From Pontederia crassipes (Eukaryota > Streptophyta > Magnoliopsida > Commelinales > Pontederiaceae): a stretch of DNA of 64,000 nt. Numbering within the stretch: position 1 is the stretch's first letter; every line of letters begins with the position of its first letter. The stretch is from positions 43,964,991 through 44,028,990 of the forward strand of contig CM060195.1 of NCBI GenBank assembly GCA_030549335.1, in the 5' to 3' direction. The position numbers and the translations under genes were made by a program. The notes under the pieces were generated by a model. It ran no database searches and was not told where the DNA came from. It saw only the letters and a list, made by a program, of their open reading frames with translations. Shown in pieces: positions 1 to 12,958 of this stretch.

Positions 1-1339
1 AATTTTAAAGTGGACCATAATAGATTTATATAACTTAAAGACCTATTTTGATAAATTACAAATGTCGTAGTATATGGAAGGAAGTATGCTGGGTTAGCAG
101 TGTATAACCGCCATAACTCACATTTGCAAAGTATCAATGTTGGTAATCATGATGAATTTAATCTTATGCGCATCTTATGTTATGCTATTAAGTATAAATA
201 TTTTCACATCATGCCAAGTGAGAGAATGTTAGAATATTTAATTACTATTCTAACGTATGGCCTGATTAGTATGTTTCAAATGAATTTAACCTTACAATAC
301 TAAGATTAAATACATCAACATATAGCGTGAAATTTAATTCTTTAAGTTATGAATTGAATTACGTTATCAAACTTAATATCTTAATCATTGACTTGGTATT
401 TGATGGACGTACCAGATTAAAGTAAATGTATTATAAATTGGTCCTCTCTCTGCTCACTAAAGACACGGATAAATCTTTCATCATACCTTGTGTTAGAAAG
501 AAAAGGGTCAATAGAGAAAAATTAATTTATTAAATACTATGGCTTTGTCTTCCGCTTCAGGTATAATTATTCGTAAGATTTTATTTGTTCAAGATTCTGA
601 ATATTAATCTAAATTCAATTCGTTAATTCTTGATAATGTATAAGATCTATTCAAAGATCTTACACTTATCACTAAATTGATGCCAAGTGACAACCACCAG
701 GTATTTACCTAGTCTGATCAAGATATTTCTTTATTTCTTTTATAGATTACATGTGATTTAAATAATATGTGTTGCTATTCGTGCTGTCTCTATTGCCATT
801 GATCAAATTGTTCTCTCTTTTCTTTTCTATTGTTCCTTTCCTTCCTTGGCATAACAACTGGCCAAAAGGAACCTGCAGCTAAATAGAAGAAAAGAGGATA
901 AATTAAGGTGCATGCATATACAACTATATGTGGCATTTAATTATATCCAACTTTTTTTCTTGAGATGAACAGTGGGTGGGTGTTTGAGTTCTTAATTAGA
1001 TACGCAACAAGTCTTAGATGCAGTCATAGACATGGCATCTGTCCAAGAGATGATCACCTAATAAACCATGAAGCTTACAGGTAATAGACAGAGAAGCAGC
1101 ACTCAACAGGTATAAAATTAATTATCTGAACATGGCACAGGCTTATGAACTTCATTAGAGAAATAATATCGTATTAAGTAGGTATGGGGGTTATGTCATT
1201 AAATGCTTTGTATATACGTAATAAATTATATATGTGTGTGTACATACGTATTTCTGTGTCTGTCTCTGTTTGGAAGTTGAGATTGTTGTACCGAACCACG
1301 TGAAAGAATCTTATGGTCTTTGTAATCACTCGCCAAGGC

Positions 1340-1341
<2 letters not shown>

Positions 1342-1371
<30 letters not shown>
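1342..1371. repeat. (CT)n microsatellite
   Basis: Uninterrupted CT dinucleotide run of about 30 bp. It creates spurious Leu-Ser and Arg-Glu open frames on the two strands. Confidence 0.95.
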
Positions 1372-1372
<1 letters not shown>

Positions 1373-1460
1373 TATGTACATGTGTGTGGGGTTTTCGAAA
1401 GTATGCATGCATTACATGTGCATGTGGTGAAGTTGCAACCTAGGAAAAGAGTACAATAAT

Positions 1461-1523
1461 TTTTCCATAGTTTAAAATCATTTCGCTTTTGTTTTTCCAT
1501 AGTTTAAAATCATTTCGCTTTTG
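1461..1523. repeat. 32-bp tandem duplication
   Basis: Two head-to-tail, essentially identical copies of a 31-32 bp unit beginning TTTTCCATAGTTTAAAATCA. It is a recent slippage-type duplication in non-coding DNA. Confidence 0.9.
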
Positions 1524-2423
1524 TTGTTCTCCAATTTTCTTTTCATGCATGCTCGATCTCTCCAAACTTGAGCGGTTCGTTGTTTCTTGTTCATCTATAT
1601 ATGAATTTTTATATACATATATTTGATCTGCTGAAAATCCCCACTACTCGATTAATTATGTAAGAAAATTCTAAATATAAATAATTATGTCCTAGAAAAA
1701 GGGAAAACATTTACTCGGAAATAAAATAAAGAAATTAAATTACCAATCAATGGTGGTTGGTTCCATGGATAAGTGCATCAAAAAGTTTTTTCCTCTTAAT
1801 GTCATCATTGTGAAAAAAATAATTTCAATCCTTCATGTGGTAATAGTATCTAAATTGCTAAAATACAGGAAAACTGGAAAAATGATTGCCTAAAAAGATG
1901 AAACAAATACATAAACACACAAATCAGAGAACATGTATAGGAGTTAATAGTGGCGTAAATCGTATAAATTAAAGTTTTTAAATAAGATGTTACGAAGTGA
2001 AAATATAGAACGTAACTTCCATGAAAAAACTAAGATCTGCTTTTTTTTTTTTTTGACGAGTCACGGAATATGTTACTGTGCCGTCATTGTTGCAGTGTAA
2101 TTAAATATGATCTTGTCCCTTACAGTTCTGCTAAAGGTTGATGGGGTAGGGGCAGAGGCAAAATTAAGGTCTCCTACCTTGGTATTTTGGCATGTAACAA
2201 AGGTAGCTCTAAGCATCAGGGAATGCCAACAAATTCTCTAACTTGGCTTCAATTGTTGTTGTAAACATTTTATAAGCCTGGAGAAATGCACTTCTACTGT
2301 TGATAGAGAGGATGCATAGTTGCATACACATTTCAGATGCTCTCTGTCTCCCTCCATCGTACTCGTAGCAAGAGGTGATTTACCGGAATGATTACCACTA
2401 ACTATTAGTTTAATGCTACGCAA

Positions 2424-2484
2424 TTATATATATATATACATATATACATATATATATATACATATATACATATATACATATATA
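2424..2484. repeat. (AT)n/(ACAT)n compound microsatellite
   Basis: AT dinucleotides interrupted by regularly spaced ACAT units. Confidence 0.9.
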
Positions 2485-2624
2485 ACTATTGGAACTTTCT
2501 TATATCGTTCGCTCATGTAGTGGCTTCAAAATTTCCGTCATTTTACGTACGTAGTCAATCTTTTTCATAATGGATTTATGGATCTTTTATGACGGATACT
2601 TTGGCACTTTCTGTGATTTTGTAC

Positions 2625-2627
<3 letters not shown>

Positions 2628-2655
<28 letters not shown>
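2628..2655. repeat. (TA)n microsatellite
   Basis: Perfect TA dinucleotide run. Confidence 0.95.
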
Positions 2656-3017
2656 TCCTTTAACCCGTCTTATAATATAATTTATTTTCGCAATTAATCT
2701 TGCTCAGGTAATCGTTCCATGAGAGTTTTATATTAAACTGATTTTTTAAAAAAATGACTCTTATATTCCCCTTACTATATCTATTAAGCACATTTGATTT
2801 TTATAATATATTAACTTAGTAATTGAACAAAAAATCGAAATTAAAATATGAAGGGTGGCTACTCCTCCTTGTTTTCTCTGTTTCTTTTTTTTCGTACTAA
2901 ATTATTAAGTTTATATATAATATAAATCAATATTAACATATGTATTTTAATTATGCGTATATTATGTTTTGAAATGAATTAATGACACGAGAAAACACTC
3001 AATAATCAAACTCGAAG

Positions 3018-3018
<1 letters not shown>

Positions 3019-3076
<58 letters not shown>
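3019..3076. repeat. (TA)n microsatellite
   Basis: Perfect TA run of almost 60 bp. It produces false Ile-Tyr open frames on the minus strand. Confidence 0.95.
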
Positions 3077-3077
<1 letters not shown>

Positions 3078-3540
3078 TTAAGATGACATATGTATCGCGA
3101 GAGATTGTGGAATAAACGAAAAGGAAAAATGAAATGGCATGGCCTCCATCCAAGATTGGAATGGATAGGAACAGACAGGATGGAATTGGGTGGTGGGCGA
3201 ACAGTTGTGATCACATCAAAAAAGGGTACGTTGGGATATCAATTCCATCAGCTGGTGGGATATATATCAAATAATAAGCTGATAAATATGCACAACATGC
3301 AAGAGGTTGCAACTTGCAAGCGATGGTAGTGAGGCTCAATCGGGCCAATGCATGTTAACGACTTGGCGACCTCGCCGTATTCAATTATTTTATTTTTATT
3401 GCACTAAAACAATATATATATATATATATATATATTATAAGTTTAATTAATAAGATATATATATATACATAATATTATATATAAGCCACTTAAAAAGGTA
3501 AAGCCAAGAATATTTTAACTGATCAAAATAAATTTGTCTG

Positions 3541-4162
3541 TGTTGGAAAAAAAGGTTGAACTGATAATTACGAAATTATTTTCTTTTTTTTTAATGTGCA
3601 CAATAATAATGTGATGATGACAATAATATAACGGAATCAAATTAGACCAAAGACGTAAAGAATTGACGGGAAAAATCCCTCAACCTAAGAGGAAAAATCA
3701 GGGGAGCAAGAAAATCTTCCATAATAGTAGGTTACAAAAAATCTTTTCTGAACTACGCAGATGATTACAATAATAATCTCAAGAATTAATCTTAGATGTC
3801 ACAGAATAAATGTCTCTCGAAACTGAGGATAGAAGTCAGAACGATCTCACCGGAATATGAAAAATAAATGAGAAGGTTACTAAGAAGTAATGCCTGAAGT
3901 TTCATCAAAAACGAATAATAACTCGTTCTCGAAACGAACTCCGAAGTTCTCTTCTCTTTTCTCTCTCTAGATGGTGGCTGTACGTCCTGCGCCCTCTTCA
4001 ATTGCCCACGGCACTAGTGCTTTTATAGCCTCGTGACTAAACAACCTTGAATAGGATTTGTTTCTTTCTTCAATTCGGATGTCTTCAACTATTCGGATTG
4101 AAGTTTTGACAACAATTGATTTTTCTTTTCTTTGTCGGACTCGCATAGACAAAAGTCCAACA
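3541..4162 (-). repeat. 3' LTR of the copia element
   Basis: Left copy on the plus strand, which is the 3' LTR for the minus-strand element. It has terminal TG...CA. Relative to the other LTR it lacks a short stretch near 3720 and carries many substitutions. A TATA-like CTATAAAAGC on the minus strand lies near 4020-4029. Confidence 0.95.
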
Positions 4163-4177
4163 AACTCTCCCTTCTTG
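4163..4177 (-). other. Polypurine tract of the copia element
   Basis: On the minus strand the sequence next to the 3' LTR reads CAAGAAGGGAGAGTT, a purine run in the position expected for the plus-strand primer of an LTR retrotransposon. Confidence 0.8.
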
Positions 4178-4178
4178 T

Positions 4179-6914
4179 TTATGCGAAGGAATCCACCAAG
4201 TCTGCATGCTCCCGGAAGAACTCGGCCTTCTCTCTCGATAGAGGTTTCATCATTATATCTGACGTATTCTTGTCAGTATGGATCTTTCGAAAAAAGAATT
4301 TCTTTTTCTTCTTCTCGTCACGAATCCAATGATATCGGACATCAATGTGCTTGGACTTAGAGTGGAAACTAGAATGCTTACTCAGATGTATCGCATTCTG
4401 ATTATCGCAGTGGATAATGTACTTCTCCTGCGTCAAACCTAAGTCCTTCATAAACTGTCTCATTCACAGAATTTCCTTGCCTGCTTCAGTAGCTGCGATA
4501 TATTCTGCTTCAGTCATTGATAGTGCAACACACTTCTGTAACTTGGATTGTCATGAGATTGCTGCTCCTACGAATGTCATCAAGTAACCAAAAGTTGACT
4601 TTCGACTATCAATGTCTCCTGCTATGTCAGAGTCAGTAAATTCTTTTAACACTGGCTCAACATTTCCAAAACATAAGCATATTTTAGATGTGCCTCGAAG
4701 ATATTTGAGAATCAACTTGACTGCATCCTAATGCTCTCTACCAGGATTTGATAGGAATCGACTCACCACACCAACTGCATATGCTATGTCTGGCCTTGTG
4801 CAAACCATTGCATACATCAGACTACCAACTGTAGATGCGTATGGGACGTTCTTCATCTTCTGCTTCTCGATTTTGTTCCTCGGACACTGTCTAGAACTCA
4901 ACTTGAAGTGACATGTAAGTGGCGATGTAACTGTCTTTGCGTTCTTCATGTTGAACCTCTCCAAGACTTTATCGATGTATGTTTCTTGAGATAACCATAG
5001 CTTGCGCTGCTCTCGGTCACGGGTGATTCTCATGCCGAGGATATTCTTTGTTGCGCCTAGGTCTTTCATGGAAAAGCATTGACTCAGTTCCTGCTTTAAC
5101 CTGTCAATCTTGCTTTTATCCCGACCTACAATAAGCATGTCATCAACATATAACAACAAGATAATAAAGTCATCATGTGAAAAATATTTCACGAAAACAC
5201 AATGATCTGATCTGGTTTTATTGTATCATTGCTGCGTTATGAACGACTCAAACTTTTTGTACCACTGACGAGGTGCCTGTTTGAGTCCATATAAGCTTTT
5301 ATGCAATTTACACACTAGTTTTTCTTTCCCTTTCTCTTTGAAACTCTCTAGCTATTCCATGTAAATCTCTTCTTCCAAGTCACTATGGAGAAAAGTTGTC
5401 TTGATGTCTAACTGTTGAATTTTCAAGTCCTTGGTAGTAGCTAATCCAAGAACCACTCGAATTGATGATATTTTGACTACTGGTGAGAATATCTCGTCAA
5501 AATCAATTCCTTTCTTCTGACTGAACCACTTGACAACTAATCTTGCCTTGTATCTTGGGTGTGGATTATTCTCTTTACTCTTCAGTCGAAACATCCACTT
5601 ATTCTTGAGTGTCATCTTCCCTTTAAGAAGCTTCATCAGTTTGTAAGTATTGTTCTCATGCAGAGATTGCATCTCGTCCTGCATGGCTTTCATCCATTCA
5701 TCCATCTGCTCATGTGACAAGACTTCTTGATAACATACTGGTTCTTCCCCTTCAGTTAATAACACGTACTCTGTCATGGAGTACCGCTTTGACTCTTGTC
5801 TTTGTCTCTTCAATCTTCTCAACTGAGGCTCTTGTTCTGGTGCATCATGTTCGATATGTGGCTCATCATCACTGTCTTGACTATCCAAAGGTATATCTGA
5901 CTTGTATGAGCTTCTCTCGCTGCTACTGTCATCTTGATCAGCTTCTGAAACAATGTCATCTTCTGTCGGTGTGTCAACTGAACTCGGTTCAACTAGATAA
6001 TCAGTGAAGTTAGTTGGCTCTTTGTCCTTCGACAGATCTTCAATTTTTTGATGTTCCATGAACACAACATCCCTGCTTCTAATAACCTTCCTGTTAACAG
6101 GATCCCAGAGTCTGTAGCCAAATTCTTCACCTCCATATTAGAGAAAGATGCATTCTTTCAATTTGCTGTCAAGTTTTGACCGCTCATCACTTGGGATGTG
6201 AACAAAGGCTCTACAACCGAACACTCTGAGATTTTTGTATGAAACATCCTTCCCTGATCAGACTTTTAGAGGTATATCACCATCTAGAGATACTGATGGT
6301 GAGTGGTTGATCAGTTCAACTGCAATCATCATTGCTTCATCCCAAAATCCCTTCGATAGCTTGGCATATAGAAGAATACATCTGACACGTTCCTCGATTG
6401 TTCTGTTCATCCTCTCAACAACACCATTTTGCTGAGGAGTCTTGAGAACTATCTTTTCAAGCTTGATGCCATAGGTGTTGCAGTATTCTTCAAAAGGACA
6501 TCTGTATTCGCCTCCATTATCTGCTCGAATATACTTGAGCTTCTTGCTAGTTTCTCTTTCGACTTTGGCATGAAACTTCTTGAACTCTGTCAACACCTGA
6601 TTTTTATGTGCCATAGGAAAAGTCCAGACTCTTCTAGAATGGTCATCAATAAATATAACAAAATAAAAAGCACAACATAGAATTTTATCCTTCACATAGC
6701 AGACATCAGTATGCACCAAATCAAGTACGTGCGAACTTTTAGATGAATAAGTGCTATTAAATGTAACTCTAGTCTGCTTATCAGTCAAACAGTGAACACA
6801 TACGTCAAGTGAAGTTTCTTTCACACTAGGTAGCAGATTTCGTTGAGTTAATATCTGAAATCCTTTCTCACATATGTGACCAAGCCGCTTGTGCCATAAC
6901 TCAGAGGATGACAT
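4179..6914 (-). pseudogene. Copia pol remnant: integrase, reverse transcriptase, RNase H
   Basis: One reading frame from 6914 to 4179 holds the integrase zinc-binding start (WHKRLGH), the integrase core, the acidic linker, the RT (LDIKTTFLH region and the catalytic YVDD near 5130) and the end of RNase H. The frame is broken by stops at about 6258, 6138, 5352, 5226, 4728 and 4464. Four of these sit where a Trp or Gln codon is conserved in the family and look like single G-to-A or C-to-T changes. No functional polyprotein is possible. Confidence 0.9.
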
Positions 6915-7147
6915 CTCTTGAGTTATGTTTATCTCCTCGGTGCAATGTTGTGCTTCAGTCTTGTAGAGTGTACAATCTTAGTTTCCTTTCGCCAGTAGGA
7001 GTGAACCTCACTTGAGTTTCCACACTCCCCCTTTGAAGTTGCTCTCATAGCCGTCGTCATCTAATTTTTCAACTAAAATTAGGTTGAGATGGATCTTTGG
7101 TACATGCCTCACATCTTTGAGCACAATCTTGCTTCATGTGCTGGTCT

Positions 7148-8192
7148 TCAACTAAATGTCTCCAACGCCAGAATTTGGGACTCTGACTTGTTCCCCATCT
7201 TTATTGACCCGAATGCTCCCTCTTTGTATGTTGAGAATACATCTCTGCGAGGGGTAACATGGAATGAAGCTGTAGTATCTAAGATCCACACTGAATCTTG
7301 ACTCACAACATTGACACCATCTTCTTCCTCTTCTTGAGTAAGAAAGTATACATCATCTGATGTAACCACCGCAACGTTGTTTCCACCACTGCCCTTCTTT
7401 TCTTTTTCAGCATCTTCAGATTCGTCATGTGATTGATCACGCTTTAATTTTTTACACTCCTTCTTGAAGTGTCCTGGCTTGCCACAATGATAACAAGTGA
7501 CTTCTTTCCTGAACTTCGACTTGCCTCTTGATCTTGATCTATTGTAGCTGTGAGAGTTTCTCTGTTTATTTCTCCCACGATCTTCCACGATGAATGCCTC
7601 TGATTTATTGTTGAGATTCTGCTCTTGCCTTCTCGTTTTTTCATTGAACAAACTATCCTTGATAGTTTCTAAAGATAGTTATCCACCTGGAGCAGAGTTG
7701 TTCAGAGAGATAACGAGCGTTTCTCAACTATCAGGTAATGAGCTCAGTAGTAGTAGTGCTTGGATCTCATCTTCAAACACAATCTTTACTGAGGACAACT
7801 TATTAATCAATTTTTGAAAACTGTCAAGATGTTCTGCAACAGAATGACCATTCTTGTACTTCAAGTTAACAAGTTTCTTCATCAATAGTATCTTATTCTG
7901 TGGTGATTTGCGCTCATGCATTTCTTGCAATTTTTTCCACACTTCGTCGGGTTCATCAATATTTGCGATATGATGAAACACCTTATCGTCGATCCATTGT
8001 CGGATTTGTGCGACTGTCTTGATCTTAATCCTTCCCCATTTTTTATCATCTATGTCCTCGGCTTTGCAGCATCACCTTCGATTGGATCATAAAGGTCTTT
8101 GCAATTTAAGTAATCTTTCATCCGAGGCTTCCAGATAAAATAATTTGTTCCTGTGAGCACATGCATCCGACTGGGGCATTATTGTCTTCCAT
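7148..8192 (-). pseudogene. Copia gag and protease remnant
   Basis: A start codon at 8190-8192 opens MEDNNAPVG, the usual beginning of this type of Gag, but the frame closes after 24 residues. The rest of Gag continues in another frame (7981 to 7148). That part holds a CCHC nucleic-acid-binding knuckle (CYHCGKPGHFKKEC) and a protease start WILDTTASFHVT, in which the usual D-S/T-G catalytic triplet appears as D-T-T, so the protease is probably inactive. Between this fragment and the integrase there is another frame change. Confidence 0.88.
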
Positions 8193-8215
8193 TATAATGT
8201 GCACTTTCTGATCAG

Positions 8216-8227
8216 TCTCTGATACCA
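8216..8227 (-). other. Primer binding site (initiator Met tRNA type)
   Basis: Reading the minus strand directly after the 5' LTR, one spacer base is followed by TGGTATCAGAGA. This matches the complement of the 3' end of plant initiator methionine tRNA, the usual copia primer. Confidence 0.85.
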
Positions 8228-8228
8228 T

Positions 8229-8863
8229 TGTTGGGAAAAAAGACTGAATTGATAATTGCGAAATTATCTTCTTTTTCTCTTTTTAATGCGCACAATAATA
8301 ATGAGATTATGACAATAATATAGCGGAATTAAATCAGACTAAAGACGTAGAGAATTAACGTGAAAAATCTCTCAACATGAGAGAAAAAACCACGGGAGCA
8401 AGAAAATCTTCCACTATAAAATAATAGTAAGTTATAAAATATCTTCTCTGAACTACGTAGATGATTACAATAATAATCTCAAGAATTAATTTTGAATGCC
8501 ACAAAATAAATGTCTCTCAAAATTGAGGATATAAGTCAGAACGATCTCACCGGAATATGAGAAATAAATGAGAAAGTTACTGAAAAGTAATACCTGAAAT
8601 TTCGTCGAGAACGAATAATAACTCGTTCTCGAAACGAACCCAAAGTTCTCTTCTCTTTCTCTGTCTCCAGATGGTGGCGGTACGTCCTGCGCCCTCTTCA
8701 ATTGCCCACGGCACTGGTGCTTTTATAGCCTCGTGACTAAACAACCTTGAATAGGATTTGTTTCCTTGTTCAATTCGGATGTCTTCAACGATTCGGATTG
8801 AAGTTTTGACATCAATTGGTTTTTTCTTTCCTTTGTCGGACTCGCATAGACAAAAGTCCAACA
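8229..8863 (-). repeat. 5' LTR of the copia element
   Basis: 635 bp, TG...CA termini, next to the primer binding site and followed on the right by the target duplication GTCTG. Confidence 0.95.
8720..8729 (-). promoter_or_regulatory. TATA box of the copia 5' LTR
   Basis: The minus strand reads GGCTATAAAAGC here, a good TATA box inside the 5' LTR and conserved in the other LTR at about 4020-4029. It would drive transcription toward gag. Confidence 0.6.
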
Positions 8864-8868
8864 GTCTG

Positions 8869-11748
8869 ATCATTTGTGCATGTGTGATAGATAAAGAGAA
8901 ATGAATTATATTGAAACTAACAACAATTAGTTTCACGAAAACCATAAAGTTATAGTGACCAGGGGGAAAATAGAATAGGAGTTAAATACTGTATTCAACG
9001 GCAAGATGACATTAAAATTGACTACGGGAATAAAAGTACGAATTAATTGGAGCAATCTCCTTCAATGATTTGCGAGTGGATTGATCAAATTGAAGTTGCT
9101 ATTCCAAAAGGCTGCCATGTGCACTGATCCAAGAAAGCCTTACACATAATCGCAGAACCAAAACTTGTGTGCCTGAATTTGACGACAATGAATTCAAAAG
9201 TTGAAGGTTATGAGTTAAGGAAATATAGACCAAAAAAAATCTTAATTAATGCTAAGATGCCATATTAATTAAACATGAAAGTGTTCGATCTAATTAGGAT
9301 TAAACTAAGCCCTTAAATAACAAAAGATAAATAAAACCTTAATTCTCTCTCTGTATATGGGTGTGTATTATGCAAATCTTATTACTGCGATTACTTATTA
9401 TAAATGCTAAAAATTTGGATGTTAATACCAAATATGAGAATCCTTTATTAGCCACTTGAGGACCTTGATCATTTTGTTGTGAAGTGGCATGTGAGCTTAC
9501 TTTTGTCAGATGGTCCAACTCATTCTTGGTCACTGAAATGGCACGACAATGTGGCAGATGAGAGCTCTTTTTCTTCTTTCACTTGCTTTTTTTTCACTTT
9601 TTTTTGCATTTGTATGTTATAAAATAAAGTAGACCAGTGGGTCTTTCAAGTCTTTAACCCAACCACTTCTTGTGACAGGTTGATCAGTGATCATTTGATC
9701 AAGTCAGTAGCTGGTGTTTAATCATCCATGAATCATTCTTGGAAATAAACTGAGATTAAAAGTCAGACCGGACAAGTAATTGGTATTCCAAATAGGTTTG
9801 TTACAGAGGACTGTATTTCAATGGGATCAAAATAATTCTACAAATAATATCATTTATAAATTAGTAAGAAAATTCAATCGAGGGAATCAAAATATTCAAG
9901 AATTATAATTATTCCAATATAGTAATTTAAAATTATATATTATTCTTATTTTTTTAGGGTAAAGTTTACTTTTAGGGAAACATATTACTACATTATAAGA
10001 GTTTTTTTTTCACTTGTTATATCTTTTAGGTTTTTATTTCCTTTTGTCCTCTTTCTTTCCAATCTTTTTCACGAACTTTTTTTTTTAGTTTCTTCCATTT
10101 TCCTCTCGAAGTATTTTATCCGAGTTTTTTGCTTCTTCAATTAGATATGATTGTTTTTCTTTTTTGTTTTCCTCCATTTTTTTTTAAATGATCAACTATA
10201 AAGTTCTTATTGAACTACTTCATCTGGTTCACCATTTTCTACTAGTTCAATTTGATTACTGTTTTTGTTCTCACTTCGGTATTCGAGATTGGATCATCAG
10301 ATTCTTTGTTCTAATCAATGTCTAAAAATCGGACCATTCTGCTAATGGGCATCACCATTAATTGCATGCACGTTGTAATAAACATCAACTTAATGGATTT
10401 TTGCCCCATTCCATAATTACTCCAAAGGACCGAAATTAAACAAATTTAAGCGCATAAAAAAGATTATTAGAGTTGATTAATAAAAAAAACTTGTTCCAAT
10501 GTCCTCGATCAATTTGCAGTTTCAGTTTGGTAGGAGGTATTTTTCCTTAGGTTCTTATTTTAGTTCCCTCTCTAATAAACATAAAGTAATCGATGCGCCC
10601 AATGCAACTTTATTTGATCTTGGCATGCAAAGGGAAAGCTGGTACGTGACAAGACGTAGTTAATTAAAAGGTGACCAACGACGCTGCGTTCGTGATGTTC
10701 TAACTAACACTATTATGAGTTATGACCATGCAGCCTTTCCTTTCCTTCGTTATAGTGTCCGTTTCAAATTAGATTATGATATAATATATTATTCTTTAGC
10801 TTACAAAGGCTACTCTCTCGAGATTTCTTTGGTTGCATCATTATTACGATCTATGGCTTCCCAGCTGAGCAATCTTATTAAAATCGGATCGAACCGATTA
10901 GTTCAACCAATTTTTTTGGGATTTGCGACTTATGCATTTAGTAACTTTGGCACTGAATATTTTCAAAATGAATCAAGTCAGGTGAATCAAAGAATAGACG
11001 TAGCATTCTTGCCTTCCTTCTCCTTTATTTGAATTGAAGAATGTGAAAGTATCTGAACTCAATGAAAATATATTTTCCTTGAAGATGAAAAATTCATCCA
11101 CCAAATTTTATCAATTTACAAATTCTTCCTCAGTTAGTTAAAAGAATGAAATTGACTGATATCATGAAGACCCTCATGGACTTTGGCAATGTTGTTAAGT
11201 ATAGCTATGCGGTTTTCGATCAATCTGTCTATTCAACAAATAAATGAAAGTTTTATCTATCAATATTTATGGTCTTGGACCATAAATAATGATTTTTCTT
11301 TAGAGTTTGGATACTTGAACAGATCCAATTTTATATTAAAATCAATTTTAATATTGAACCGAGCAACCAATTGAAAATAACTAACATAAGAAAGTTAAGA
11401 AAGCAATAAAAGAAAGACTAGCGAGAGTGAAAGTGATAGGTAGAAAATTAAATAGCAATGGAAATTAAAGAGGCAAGTATTTAAAATTCAATACATTAAA
11501 TGAAAATTATCAAAGGTGAAAAAAAGAAATAAAAGGGAAAGTGTTAAAGAGAAAAATAAAAAAAATAAAAGTAAATTTAAGAAAAACATATTAATATAAC
11601 ACATTTATTTCCGAACCTGAGGTTGTGTCAATTTTATAAAATTCAGGTATATTACTTGTGGGTAAAATTGATATTGGTATATTTGGTGGACCAATAAATG
11701 CATGAAGCAGAACTACTTTTGTGTGTGGTATAACGAGGGCGAAGAGTC
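8869..11748. other. AT-rich intergenic region, no recognised gene
   Basis: No recognised gene or complete mobile element. One 105-codon open frame (10715-11032, plus) has no motif I know and average AT-rich composition; I do not call it a gene. Confidence 0.6.
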
Positions 11749-11825
11749 ATGAAATAAGGTAGAGCTAACATTAGTTCCAAAACGACCTAAGATTGAATTC
11801 TTAGTTGGAACGTTGCGGACTTGTG
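11749..11825. repeat. 77-bp direct repeat, left copy
   Basis: Starts ATGAAATAAGGTAGAGCTAA and recurs, diverged, at 12551-12627. The pair brackets the dispersed repeat at 11826-12451, suggesting a local tandem duplication interrupted by, or created with, the insertion. Confidence 0.75.
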
Positions 11826-12475
11826 GAGTGCGTTTGGATGAAACATTTCGTGAGAACATCACGAAATATTTTCAAACGCTATACGTGATGGGAATAAAAA
11901 ATGTTCTCGTCACGTGATTTCTGCGAGAACATTTGGCGAAATGTTCCCGCGAAAAGTTCTTGCCTTTGGCAAGAACAATTATTTTTTTTCAACGTCGCAA
12001 TATTTGACTCTTTTTTTTAATTTCATCTATTTTTTAATTATTTTATAATGTATGTGTATATAAGTTATAATATATTAATACATTATTAGGAATATTATAA
12101 AATAATTTATTAAATGTTATTAATTAAAAAACTATAAAATAATTAGTTCTAATAATTAATAAATATTTTATTAATTAAACTATTCAATTATTTTTAAAAA
12201 ATATATATTATATTTGGATCTTAAAATGTATGTAAATTGTAATATTAATAATATTTAAAATATTTAATCAAAATAAATAAAAATAATATTAATAATATAA
12301 CAATTAACGTAAATTATAATATTAATACCTCATAAAATAATAAATTATATTTTTAGTTCTTACTTTTTATCCAAACACCCACTAAAACTTATTCATCACA
12401 TCAACTTTTTAAATCTCCATCATTACACTTTTTCATCCAAACACAAACTCAAACTTTTCTATCACATCAATTAGT
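11826..12475. mobile_element. MITE-like non-autonomous element, copy 1
   Basis: AT-rich element whose left edge GAGTGCGTTTGGATGA is the imperfect inverse of TCATCCAAACACAAACTC at 12434-12451. The whole stretch is clearly related to 36863-37510: long shared runs such as TAATATTAATAATATTTAAA and TTTATTAAATGTTATTAATT occur in the same order. There is no coding capacity. The superfamily is not certain, since no clean target duplication was identified. Confidence 0.65.
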
Positions 12476-12550
12476 TCTCGAGAGCAAAAATTCTCTCAAT
12501 ATTCCCCATCCAAAAGCAGCCATGGAGTGGGAGGAGAGAGAGAGAGAATT

Positions 12551-12627
12551 ATGAAGTAAGGTAGAGCTAACATTAGTTGAGGAGCTATTAAGATTGATTT
12601 GTTAGTTGGATCGTTGTGGACTTGTGA
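12551..12627. repeat. 77-bp direct repeat, right copy
   Basis: Diverged partner of 11749-11825; both contain AAGGTAGAGCTAACATTAGT and end GGACTTGTG. Confidence 0.75.
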
Positions 12628-12958
12628 AGGGTCAGCAAACGGACGTCCACGTGAATAGCTAACCATTGCAGTAGAGACGCACTTATCCTCGTCCCAAGTA
12701 CTGGTCATTTTTATAGATGATAAATAAAATATTTTGGATCAAGATGCAAAAATTTAGAAGAAACAATTTAAACATTTCCCTTCAAATGTGACAGTCTTGA
12801 GAAAAGACTCCTATCATATGAAATTAAATTAAAATTTAAACAAAAGACTTCAAAATTTTATTTCGAGGGAGAGATTCCCTCGGATTCTCCTGAGTCCTCG
12901 GCAATGAGATTCTCATTATTAACTGTGAGGGCGTACTCAATTGAGAAGTGTGATATAT

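Larger units (their letters stand above)
1..3535. other. AT-rich intergenic region, no gene seen
   Basis: I see no convincing coding region, RNA gene or complete transposon here. The sequence is AT-rich with several microsatellites (annotated separately). Short open frames exist but are low-complexity or run across dinucleotide repeats. Confidence 0.7.
3541..8863 (-). mobile_element. Ty1-copia LTR retrotransposon, complete but defective
   Basis: Element of 5,323 bp with two direct LTRs (3541-4162 and 8229-8863), both starting TGTTGG and ending CCAACA, flanked by the 5-bp target duplication GTCTG (3536-3540 and 8864-8868). On the minus strand the order is 5' LTR, a primer binding site matching initiator Met tRNA, gag with a CCHC knuckle, protease, integrase, reverse transcriptase, RNase H, polypurine tract, 3' LTR. 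Integrase before RT defines the Copia superfamily. The two LTRs differ at many sites (roughly one in ten by eye) and by small indels, and the coding region has frameshifts and at least six in-frame stops, so this is an old, non-autonomous copy. Confidence 0.97.

Noticed and set aside
10715-11032. 105-codon open frame on the plus strand
   Set aside because: No recognisable domain, no promoter or splice context, and AT-rich composition like the surrounding spacer.
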